DNA of 64,000 nt. Source: an uncultured Spirochaetota bacterium. GTDB lineage: Bacteria; Spirochaetota; UBA4802; UBA5550. Both the position numbers and the translations under genes were made by a program. Location: assembly GCA_937872225.1 (NCBI GenBank), contig CALMRZ010000004.1, positions 1 to 64,000 of the forward strand, given 5' to 3'. This document shows positions 1-6,946 of the stretch, piece after piece. How positions within the stretch are numbered: the stretch's first letter is position 1; each line of letters begins with the position of its first letter. The notes beneath the pieces are model-generated. The model saw only the letters and a program-made list of their open reading frames with translations. It made no database searches and was not told the DNA's origin.

Positions 1-507
1 TTTCATAGCTCTCTCCTGAATTTTTCAGGGGTCAACTATGTTGACACAAGAGACTGTGATGGCGCGGAGGCAAGTTCTACTGCGAAGGGTTTTAGACTGC
101 TTTCAAGCGATGAATACGAGCTCGCGGCGCGGTACCGTGATGGCACTCTCTGGACCTATGGTGACCATGCGAGCGGCGATGACAGCGGGGCGTGTTTTGA
201 TGACGGCGGCATCCTGGGAGGCATGGGAATGTCCACTGTATTCGGCGATTACGCCGTTTACTCTAGTAATTCGGGATCGTCAACGGCGGCGGTTAAAAGT
301 AAAACAAACGGTTATAATGCTTTGGGCCTATACGACATGAGCGGCAACGTCTGGGAGTGGTGTTTTGATTTGTCCATGACTAGCCGCGTGAGACGGGGTG
401 GGGGCTGGAACAGTTCTGCCTCCAACCTGCAAGTTGGCTATAGCAACAGCGTCAGCCCGGGCTACGAGGAAAACAACATTGGTTTCCGCTTTGCGAGGAA
501 TCAGTAA
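1..507 (+). CDS. Formylglycine-generating-enzyme (SUMF1/FGE-sulfatase) domain protein, C-terminal part
   Basis: The reading frame is open from base 1, so the gene begins left of the window; 168 residues are visible, ending at TAA 505-507. The segments GFRLLSSDEYELAAR, GLYDMSGNVWEWC and RRGGGWNSSASN, and the end NIGFRFARN, are the standard landmarks of the FGE-sulfatase fold (RLPTEAEWE, D.GNVWEW, RGGSW, GFR). The family includes true formylglycine-generating enzymes but many bacterial members have other or unknown roles, often as secreted lipoproteins. The N-terminus, any signal peptide and the metal-binding cysteines cannot be judged. A strong terminator follows directly. Confidence 0.85.
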   Translation, partial: FHSSLLNFSGVNYVDTRDCDGAEASSTAKGFRLLSSDEYELAARYRDGTLWTYGDHASGDDSGACFDDGGILGGMGMSTVFGDYAVYSSNSGSSTAAVKSKTNGYNALGLYDMSGNVWEWCFDLSMTSRVRRGGGWNSSASNLQVGYSNSVSPGYEENNIGFRFARNQ

Positions 508-540
508 TCTTTTTGATTTTTTATTTTAATATTGTGAATT

Positions 541-575
541 CTAAAGGGGGCCTTGCCCCCTTTAGCCGATTTTTT
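541..575 (+). terminator. Rho-independent terminator after the FGE-domain gene
   Basis: Perfect 11-bp stem, CTAAAGGGGGC (541-551) against GCCCCCTTTAG (555-565), with a 3-base loop, followed by a run of six T at 570-575. It separates the plus-strand gene from the convergent tonB gene. Confidence 0.9.
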
Positions 576-703
576 CAAATCCCCCCTGGCCAGCGCTTTG
601 TGCATATAAAATATTATGCTGATCTCCCATGATGGCGACCGATACGGTCCAGTGTGTCGCCGGGGACATTACCGATCTGTTCAGGTTTTCCTATGTAGTA
701 TCG

Positions 704-1366
704 TTAGTCCTCGAGCACGAACGTGATCGGCACCCGCAGCAGCATCTTCACCGCCCTCCCGGAAACCTTCCCCGGCCTGAACCGGAGGCGCGCCACGACC
801 TTCATGGCGGCCTCGTCGAAGCCGTAGCCCGACGGCGGGGACACGATTTTCGCGCTGTTGATGGTGCCGTCCTCGTTGACCTGCATCTGGAGCAGGACGG
901 TCTTCCTGGTGATATTGGCGGAGCGCGCCGCCTGGGGGAAGTACCTGTTCAGGTCGAAGTCGATGATCGGAATGGGCGGGTGGTCGCTCAGGTCGGCGAA
1001 CATGTACCCGTCCTTGTCCGTGCCGTCGCCGGAAAGCTTGTTGATGTCGATGTCGGTGCTTTCCGCGTCGGGCTTGTCCTTGCCCGTGCCCTCGATCCAT
1101 TCCGCCTTGTCAACGGGGGCCGGATTGGTGTCGCCCCCCAGCGGGACCGATGACGGCAGGTCGATGAAATCAACGCTGACGTCTTTCATCTTTATCTTGG
1201 ATGCGTCATAGATGCTGTCTTCATCGGATGCAAAGGAAGGCATGTTGGCAATGAAGTAGGCGCCGCCCGCCACGGCATGGAGCAGGACCGATATGGTCAG
1301 GCAGAGCTGGAAGAGGTCCATCCCCCTGATCTTCCTGCCAATGGCTTGTAAATGGTGCAAGGCCAT
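704..1366 (-). CDS. tonB: Energy transducer TonB
   Basis: This 220-residue protein has one N-terminal membrane segment (about residues 18-40, DLFQLCLTISVLLHAVAG), a long acidic and proline-containing periplasmic spacer, and a C-terminal TonB domain (about 135-220). The TonB_C landmarks are VLLQMQVNEDGTINSAKIV, SGYGFDEAAMKVV and RLRFRPGKVSGRAV. It would link the ExbB-ExbD proton channel in the inner membrane to outer-membrane receptors. It is the last gene of exbB-exbD-tonB and starts 15 bases after exbD. An in-frame ATG at residue 16 with AGGAAG upstream is an alternative start. No TonB-dependent receptor lies beside it. Confidence 0.92.
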   Translation of the reverse strand: MALHHLQAIGRKIRGMDLFQLCLTISVLLHAVAGGAYFIANMPSFASDEDSIYDASKIKMKDVSVDFIDLPSSVPLGGDTNPAPVDKAEWIEGTGKDKPDAESTDIDINKLSGDGTDKDGYMFADLSDHPPIPIIDFDLNRYFPQAARSANITRKTVLLQMQVNEDGTINSAKIVSPPSGYGFDEAAMKVVARLRFRPGKVSGRAVKMLLRVPITFVLED

Positions 1367-1380
1367 ACGCGTTGCCTGGC

Positions 1381-1785
1381 TCAGCGTTTGACTGACAGGG
1401 CTATGCGGGTAACGCCGGACTGCCGGATGAGGCCCATGACGCGCGCAATGGCCCCGTAGGGCAGCCGCTCGTCCGCGGAAAGGGTCACCCGCATGTTGGG
1501 CCGGTATTTCGACTCCCGGGCGAGGCCGGCCACCATTTTCTCCTCGGTCGTCTCGGTGTCTTCCATCATCAGCTTGCCGTCTTTGGTAATCGCGATCTGG
1601 ACCGACTGCTGGATGTTCGGGTCGGCGGCGTTCACCTTCGGAAGGTTGATGTTGACCGATTCCATCTTGAGAAAGTTCGCCGTCACCATGAAGATGACCA
1701 GGAGAACCAGAAGGACATCGACCATGGGGGTGATGTTTATATAGCCGATTTCGTCGTCGTCGCCGCTGCCTGGTAGTAGTGCCAT
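1381..1785 (-). CDS. exbD: Biopolymer transport protein ExbD/TolR family
   Basis: This 134-residue protein begins with a short cytoplasmic tail, then INITPMVDVLLVLLVIFMVTA, the single membrane helix of ExbD/TolR with the conserved proton-path aspartate (MVD). A periplasmic domain follows, with the family pattern of NLPKVNA, ITKDGKLMMED, LSADERLPYGAIARVM and the ending RIALSVKR. It forms the proton-motive-force stator with ExbB. The adjacent tonB favours the ExbD label over TolR. It lies 6 bases after exbB, so the genes are almost certainly co-transcribed. Confidence 0.93.
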   Translation of the reverse strand: MALLPGSGDDDEIGYINITPMVDVLLVLLVIFMVTANFLKMESVNINLPKVNAADPNIQQSVQIAITKDGKLMMEDTETTEEKMVAGLARESKYRPNMRVTLSADERLPYGAIARVMGLIRQSGVTRIALSVKR

Positions 1786-1791
1786 GGTGTG

Positions 1792-2460
1792 TTACCTCGT
1801 TTTGCCCTTCCGGGTCTCCTTGACCTCCGTCGGCGCCGCCCTTCGGGCATGCAGGCTCGCGCTGATCTCCCTCGACAGGATCTCGAGCTGCTGGATGATA
1901 GTCTTGACCTTTTTCGAGAAATAGTTGTTGGCCATGACCACCGGGATGGCGATGAAGAGGCCCGCGGCGGTCGCCAGGAGGGCGCGGGATATGCTTCGCA
2001 TGACCACGTCGGCGCCGGTGCTGCCCAGGGTGCCGAGGCCGTGAAAGGCCTTGATGACGCCCAGGACGGTGCCCAGGAGCCCTATGAAGGGCGCGTTGTT
2101 CCCCAGGGTGTTCAGGATGGTGAGGCGCTTTTCAAGCCCTATCTTTTCCTCGAGTATCTTTCCCGCCATCAGGTCCTGGAGCCCCGGGGCGTTGTCAGTG
2201 GCGTGTTCTATCGAAAACAGCGCGAAGCGTGTGTACACGTTATCGCCCAGTTCCCGCGCCTTGTCCATAGCCGTCCTGAAGTCGCGCTTTCTCATCAATG
2301 CGATAAGCTCCTCGGCAAAGCGGGATATCTTTTTGTTGGAATTCCTTTTGAATATCACGGCGCGCTCCATCCCCACCGCCAGGGCAAGGATGCTGGCGAA
2401 TACCAGCATGATAAATACGAAGGTTTCACCATGGCCGACAATTAACAATATATCTGACAT
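1792..2460 (-). CDS. exbB: MotA/TolQ/ExbB proton channel family protein
   Basis: This 222-residue protein has three membrane segments (about residues 12-32, 115-140 and 155-180) and the MotA/TolQ/ExbB core, including GNNAPFIGLLGTVLGVIKAF and ISRALLATAAGLFIAIPVV, where the conserved GTV and TAAGLxxAIP motifs line the ion path. It is the first gene of exbB-exbD-tonB. Transcription must start in the 217-base gap between it and the glnN terminator. TolQ is the alternative label, but no tolA, tolB or pal is adjacent. Confidence 0.93.
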   Translation of the reverse strand: MSDILLIVGHGETFVFIMLVFASILALAVGMERAVIFKRNSNKKISRFAEELIALMRKRDFRTAMDKARELGDNVYTRFALFSIEHATDNAPGLQDLMAGKILEEKIGLEKRLTILNTLGNNAPFIGLLGTVLGVIKAFHGLGTLGSTGADVVMRSISRALLATAAGLFIAIPVVMANNYFSKKVKTIIQQLEILSREISASLHARRAAPTEVKETRKGKTR

Positions 2461-2620
2461 ATACTCTCTCTTGTTATAGTTGATAATGTAATTAGATACA
2501 AAGTAAATGGCAATGATACAAAAACTGGCATACTATTAACCGAGCGGACAATAATGCAATACTTTTTTACTATTATACTCTATAACACAAGCAGTGATGA
2601 TTTATGTTGCCGGGGAACAT

Positions 2621-2657
2621 AAAAAAGCCGCGCGAGCTTCTATGCCCGCGCGGCTTT
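2621..2657 (-). terminator. Rho-independent terminator of glnN
   Basis: On the minus strand, an 11-bp GC-rich stem (arms AAAGCCGCGCG and CGCGCGGCTTT, 12-base loop) runs directly into six T (plus-strand A 2621-2626). It sits 21 bases past the glnN stop and insulates exbB downstream. Confidence 0.88.
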
Positions 2658-2677
2658 CAAACTACAATCGTTACCCG

Positions 2678-4846
2678 CTAGTTCACGAACAGCATTTCCC
2701 AGAACTTCGGCATCGGCCACAGGTCGTCGGCGATGAGTACTTCCAGCTCATCCACCTGCTTTCTTATTTCAGCCATGGCGCCCTTGATTTCGTTGCAGCA
2801 GAATTCGGCCGCTTTCTGGTGGTCATGGTGGTGGCCGTTGCTCTCCATCTTCGAATTCAACAGGGCGGCGGAGCTGTCGATGCCGTTGACGAGGGTGGCG
2901 ATGCGCTTCAGGAGGTTCTTCTGCGCCGTGAAGTCGACGCCGCCCAGGACCTTTTCAGCCTTGGCGATCGAAGAGGCGACCTCGCCCTGGAACCTGATCG
3001 CGGCCGGCAGCACCAGGCTGGAGACCATGCTGTGGAGCGCCCGGGCCTCTATTTCGATGTCCTTGATGTATTTCTCGAGCTTTATGGTGTAGCGCGATTT
3101 CAGCTCTATCGGGGACAGCACCTGGTACTTTTCGAAGAGCTTCGCGGCCTTTTCGGTGTCCAGGGACTTCAGCGCTTCCGGCGTGGTCCTTAGGTTCGGG
3201 AGCTTGCGGCGCTCGGCCTCGGCATGCCATTCGTCGCTGTAGTTGTCGCCCATGAAGAGGATCGGCTTCACCTTCGGAAGCTCCGCCTTCAGTATCTCCA
3301 GCACGGTCTGCTTGGCGTTTGCCGTGCCCCGCTTCTCGATCATGTCGGCCACCTCGTCAAGACTCTCGGCGACGATGGTGTTGAGAACGGTCGCCGCGAA
3401 GGAAATGTTCTGCGACGAGCCGACGGCGCGGAACTCGAACTTGTTCCCGGTAAAGGCGAAGGGGGAGGTCCGGTTGCGGTCCGAGTTGTCCCTGCTCACC
3501 ACCGGCAGCGACGATATGCCCAGGTCGATGATCGATTTGTCGGAGGCGTCGGAGGCGACCCCCTTTTCGATGCTCTCGAGGATTTTCGTCAGCTGGTCGC
3601 CCAGGAATATGGATATGATCGCCGGCGGCGCCTCGTTGGCGCCCAGCCGGTGGTCGTTGGACGCCGACGCCACGGCGGCGCGCAGGAGGTCTGCATGCCG
3701 GTACACGGCCTTCATGGTCGCCAGGAGGAACACCAGGAACTGGATGTTGTCATGGGGCGTCTTCCCCGGTTTGAACAGGTTGATGCCGTCGTCGGTCGAG
3801 AGGGACCAGTTCACGTGCTTGCCGGACCCGTTTATGCCCGCGAAGGGCTTTTCGTGGAGCAGGACGGCCATGTTGTGCTGGCGCGCCACCTGCTGCAGTT
3901 TGTCCATGACGAGGAGGTTGTGGTCCACGGCGATGTTGGCCTCTTCGAATATCGGCGCGATCTCGAACTGGGACGGCGCCACTTCGTTGTGCCTGGTCTT
4001 GGCCGGTATCCCCAGCTTGTACAGTTCCTCTTCGACATCATGCATGAAGGACTGCATCCGCTCCCTGATGCTGCCGAAGTACTGGTCTTCCAGCTCCTGG
4101 CCTTTCGCCGGCGGGGCCCCGAGGAGGGTCCTGCCGGTGAGCACCAGGTCCTGGCGCTTGTAGAAATAATCCATGTCGATGCAGAAATATTCCTGCTCCG
4201 GCCCGAGGTTGGACATGACCTTTTTCGATTTACGGTTGCCCAGGACCTTCAGGACCCGCAGGGCGCTGTCGTTGACCGCCCGGATGGAGCGGAGGAGCGG
4301 CGTTTTCTTGTCCAGGGCCTCGCCGTGGTATGATATGAACGCCGTCGGTATGCAGAGGGTGATGCCGATGCCGTTCTTTCTCAAGAACGCCGGGCTCGAC
4401 ATGTCCCACGCGGTGTAGCCGCGGGCCTCGAAGGTGGCGCGCAGACCGCCGCTCGGGAAGCTCGACGCGTCAGGTTCTCCCTGCACGAGCTGCTCGCCGG
4501 TGAAACGCTCTATCACTTCGCCCGGGCCCGATATCTCGATGAAGGCGTCATGCTTTTCAGCGGTCGCCCCGGTCATCGGCTGGAACCAGTGGGCGAAATG
4601 GGTGGCGCCGTTTTCCAGGGCCCATTCCTTCATGGCGTGCGCCACGGCGTTCGCGGTTTCGATGTCCAGCTTCTTCCCTTTCTCGATGCTTTCTTGCAGC
4701 TTGGCATAGAATACCTTGGGCAGTTTCGCCTGCATCACTTTATCGTTAAAAGTGTCTTCGCCGAAGTAGCTGGAGATGGGGAGGTCTTTTTCCTTTTCGA
4801 CAGTGTAGCTTCTTTCTGTCGCGATGGTCGGGGTGATCTTTTTCAT
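2678..4846 (-). CDS. glnN: Glutamine synthetase type III
   Basis: This 722-residue protein is the size of GSIII enzymes (about 720), far longer than GSI (about 450-470). It condenses glutamate and ammonia with ATP in the cytoplasm. Visible active-site motifs are FPSGGLRATFEARGYTAWD near residue 130, LGPEQEYFCID (Glu metal ligands), NEVAPSQFEIAPIFEEAN, NGSGKHVNWSLS (ATP/glutamate loop) and NRTSPFAFTGNKFEFRAVGS (substrate arginines). The C-terminal helical extension with HHHDHQKAAEF and the ending LWPMPKFWEMLFVN is characteristic of type III. It is a single-gene unit with its own promoter and terminator. Confidence 0.97.
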   Translation of the reverse strand: MKKITPTIATERSYTVEKEKDLPISSYFGEDTFNDKVMQAKLPKVFYAKLQESIEKGKKLDIETANAVAHAMKEWALENGATHFAHWFQPMTGATAEKHDAFIEISGPGEVIERFTGEQLVQGEPDASSFPSGGLRATFEARGYTAWDMSSPAFLRKNGIGITLCIPTAFISYHGEALDKKTPLLRSIRAVNDSALRVLKVLGNRKSKKVMSNLGPEQEYFCIDMDYFYKRQDLVLTGRTLLGAPPAKGQELEDQYFGSIRERMQSFMHDVEEELYKLGIPAKTRHNEVAPSQFEIAPIFEEANIAVDHNLLVMDKLQQVARQHNMAVLLHEKPFAGINGSGKHVNWSLSTDDGINLFKPGKTPHDNIQFLVFLLATMKAVYRHADLLRAAVASASNDHRLGANEAPPAIISIFLGDQLTKILESIEKGVASDASDKSIIDLGISSLPVVSRDNSDRNRTSPFAFTGNKFEFRAVGSSQNISFAATVLNTIVAESLDEVADMIEKRGTANAKQTVLEILKAELPKVKPILFMGDNYSDEWHAEAERRKLPNLRTTPEALKSLDTEKAAKLFEKYQVLSPIELKSRYTIKLEKYIKDIEIEARALHSMVSSLVLPAAIRFQGEVASSIAKAEKVLGGVDFTAQKNLLKRIATLVNGIDSSAALLNSKMESNGHHHDHQKAAEFCCNEIKGAMAEIRKQVDELEVLIADDLWPMPKFWEMLFVN

Positions 4847-4889
4847 GGATGCCTCCAGTGCACATATTTATTGTTATCAAAACAAGGTG

Positions 4890-4919
4890 AATATATTTAT
4901 TTCGCCTTCCGTTTGTCAA
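4890..4919 (-). promoter_or_regulatory. Sigma70-type promoter of glnN
   Basis: On the minus strand, TTGACA (plus 4914-4919) is separated by 18 bases from TATATT (plus 4890-4895). The -10 element lies about 45 bases before the glnN start. No riboswitch or glnA-type RNA element was recognised in the short leader. Confidence 0.65.
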
Positions 4920-4983
4920 TAGTTGCGACGAAACAAGAGCCTGAAATCAATGAAATTTAACATTAGTGTAATAAAAACCGGCA

Positions 4984-5544
4984 TTATCGGGGCCGAAACC
5001 CTTCTTTCAGCGCCTTGATTTTTCTCGCGATGACGTCAGGCAGGGCATTCCTGTTGCTTGGGGTCACTTCGATGATATCGATATCGGCTCTCTCTTTTAT
5101 GCTTTTTATGAAGTCGTCCCCGCCCAGGGCAACGGTGCCCACAACGATGTTGGGCGAGTCCAGGGCCCTGATCGCCATGCGCCTGAAATGCTCTGAATAA
5201 CACTCCATTGTGCCGATTTCGTCAAGGACAATAATGGTATTGTCCTTCGGGATGATGGAGTCTGCCGCTATCGAGTCTATGTTGTCAACGCTCACGCCGT
5301 ATCGCCGTATGCTGAATTCGGACCTGATGTCCTGGTGGGCAAGGTACCCGCGCCGGCCGTCAAGGGAATTCATCATGAAGCCGACGCGGCGGCCGTCGTT
5401 TTTTTCTTCTTCAGTGTAAAACCCCTGGGCCGGCCGGTCAAGGAGCCGCAGCAGTTTTTTTATCACCGTGGTTTTACCCGCGGACGGGGCCCCGGTGAGG
5501 AAGATGTTTTTACGAATGGTATTCCCGGAGTGGTTGGTGCCCAT
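4984..5544 (-). CDS. THEP1-type nucleoside triphosphatase (NTPase_1 family)
   Basis: This 186-residue protein starts with a P-loop (NIFLTGAPSAGKTTVIKKLL, Walker A GAPSAGKTT) and later has NTIIVLDEIGTMECYS, the Walker B/DEIG motif typical of the NTPase_1/THEP1 family; GFYTEEE and RRGYLAHQD also match. Archaeal and thermophile members hydrolyse NTPs in vitro, but the cellular role is unknown. It starts 12 bases after the DUF2905 gene and is presumably its operon partner. Length and motifs are intact. Confidence 0.88.
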   Translation of the reverse strand: MGTNHSGNTIRKNIFLTGAPSAGKTTVIKKLLRLLDRPAQGFYTEEEKNDGRRVGFMMNSLDGRRGYLAHQDIRSEFSIRRYGVSVDNIDSIAADSIIPKDNTIIVLDEIGTMECYSEHFRRMAIRALDSPNIVVGTVALGGDDFIKSIKERADIDIIEVTPSNRNALPDVIARKIKALKEGFRPR

Positions 5545-5556
5545 TTCCCGCCGGAC

Positions 5557-5775
5557 TCATCTGAATTTATTTATTACATACAGGACCAGGCTCACCACTA
5601 TGCTGATGATTATGCCGGTGACAATGGGGAAGTGGAAACTGAAGTTTTCCCGTTCGATAGTGATGTCGCCGGGCAGCCTGCCGATATGCCTGAGAAAGGG
5701 AAGGGAGTCCCTGAATAGCACCAGTATCCCCGCCAGGACCAGGATTGTGCCGATTAGTATAAGGATTTTCCCCAT
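5557..5775 (-). CDS. DUF2905 family small membrane protein
   Basis: A 72-residue protein with two hydrophobic helices (about residues 4-21 and 50-68) flanking the loop HIGRLPGDITIERENFSFHFPI, which is the diagnostic DUF2905 segment (LPGDI.IER.N..FYFPI). It is an inner-membrane protein of unknown function. It is the first gene of a likely two-gene unit with the THEP1 NTPase, divergent from rsmA. Confidence 0.88.
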   Translation of the reverse strand: MGKILILIGTILVLAGILVLFRDSLPFLRHIGRLPGDITIERENFSFHFPIVTGIIISIVVSLVLYVINKFR

Positions 5776-5963
5776 GGTTCCCCCGTTGTTTCTTTTATAA
5801 GGGAATCAGTGAAATATAGCAACAATAAATTATCTCGCTGGCGCCGATCGGTAAAATGATTGAAAATAACAGGCCGGTAGTTTTTACTTAATGACATACG
5901 GCCGTCCCGCCCCGTATCTGTCTTCAACGGGCGTAATTGACGGTCGGCGCGGCGGCGGCAACG

Positions 5964-6821
5964 ATGAAGGTGCATGATATCAAGGAAATAATCGGGAATC
6001 TCGGACTCCATCCCAACAAGCGCCTGGGGCAGAATTTCCTGGTTTCCCCTGAGGCCAGGGAGAGGATCGTCGGCGCCATGGAGTGCTGCCCCGCGGACCG
6101 GGTCCTTGAAATCGGGCCGGGCCTGGGTTCCCTCACCGAACTGCTCCTTGAACGGGCAGGCCATGTCACCGCGGTCGAGATTGACGCGGGATTCTGCCGC
6201 TACCTGTCAGAACGGTTCGGCGCCCGGAGGAACTTCACGCTGATCCATGGCGATTTCCTGAAGGATCCGCCCCCTGACGGCTTTACAAAGATCGCATCAA
6301 ACCTTCCCTATTACTGCTCTTCGGAAATGCTGTTCCAGTTCACCCGTTATACCGCGCCGCGAGTGTACGTGATGCTCCAGAAGGAACTGGCGGACCGCGT
6401 GACCGCGTCCCCCGGCGGCAAAAGCTACGGCGCACTTACGGTGACCCTCGGCTTTTATTACGAGACCCGGCGGGTCTTCACGGTGCCGCGGGAGTCCTTT
6501 TACCCCAGGCCCGACGTGATGTCCGCCTTCCTGAAGCTGTCACGGCGGGCGGCGCTCCCCCTGGCCGGCGGCGAAATCGGGCTGTTCCACCTCCTGGTGA
6601 AGTCAGCCTTCTGGGGCAGGAGAAAAACGATCCTGGCGGCGCTGTCGGGATCGCCCCACATGGACATCGGCCGCGAGGGGGCCGCCCGAATCCTCGCTGA
6701 AGTCGGCATCGACCGGGGCCGCCGCGGCGAGGAACTGGGCCTGGAAGAATACATTGCGTTAGCCCGTGCCATGAGAGGGGAGAATATATCCCGCGGAGGC
6801 GCGGAGACGCAGAGTTTTTAA
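5964..6821 (+). CDS. rsmA: 16S rRNA (adenine-N6,N6)-dimethyltransferase RsmA/KsgA
   Basis: RsmA dimethylates two adjacent adenosines near the 3' end of 16S rRNA. The 285-residue product has the family start HPNKRLGQNFL, the SAM-binding motif VLEIGPGLGSLTELLL, the acidic loop VEIDAGF, and the catalytic IASNLPYYCSSEML (NLPY). The C-terminal segment RESFYPRPDVMSAFLKL and SAFWGRRKTI are also typical. I prefer the ATG at 5964 (MKVHDIKEI) over a TTG nine codons upstream, because homology begins there. The last dozen residues (NISRGGAETQSF) are encoded by a repeat-like GC-rich stretch and are probably not conserved. Confidence 0.94.
   Translation: MKVHDIKEIIGNLGLHPNKRLGQNFLVSPEARERIVGAMECCPADRVLEIGPGLGSLTELLLERAGHVTAVEIDAGFCRYLSERFGARRNFTLIHGDFLKDPPPDGFTKIASNLPYYCSSEMLFQFTRYTAPRVYVMLQKELADRVTASPGGKSYGALTVTLGFYYETRRVFTVPRESFYPRPDVMSAFLKLSRRAALPLAGGEIGLFHLLVKSAFWGRRKTILAALSGSPHMDIGREGAARILAEVGIDRGRRGEELGLEEYIALARAMRGENISRGGAETQSF
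6791..6813 (+). repeat. Copy of a GCGGAGGCGCGGAGACGCAG-type dispersed repeat at the rsmA 3' end
   Basis: The sequence here (GCGGAGGCGCGGAGACGCAG) resembles the arms of the inverted repeat at 53399-53580. It supplies the last codons of rsmA, which suggests the repeat inserted there and altered the C-terminus. Confidence 0.45.
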
Positions 6822-6946
6822 ATGCTTCATTCGGGACACCCCGAAACCATGGTAATTGGTGAAAAGATTTTAACGGGGTATGACGATTTATTTTTTCCCG
6901 GCGCCTCCTGCGGGAAAAAAGTATTGAAGACTGGTAAGGCAATCGA

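Noticed and set aside
1-507. A sulfatase-maturation role for the partial FGE-domain protein.
   Set aside because: No sulfatase gene is nearby and the N-terminal half with the key metal-binding residues is outside the window.
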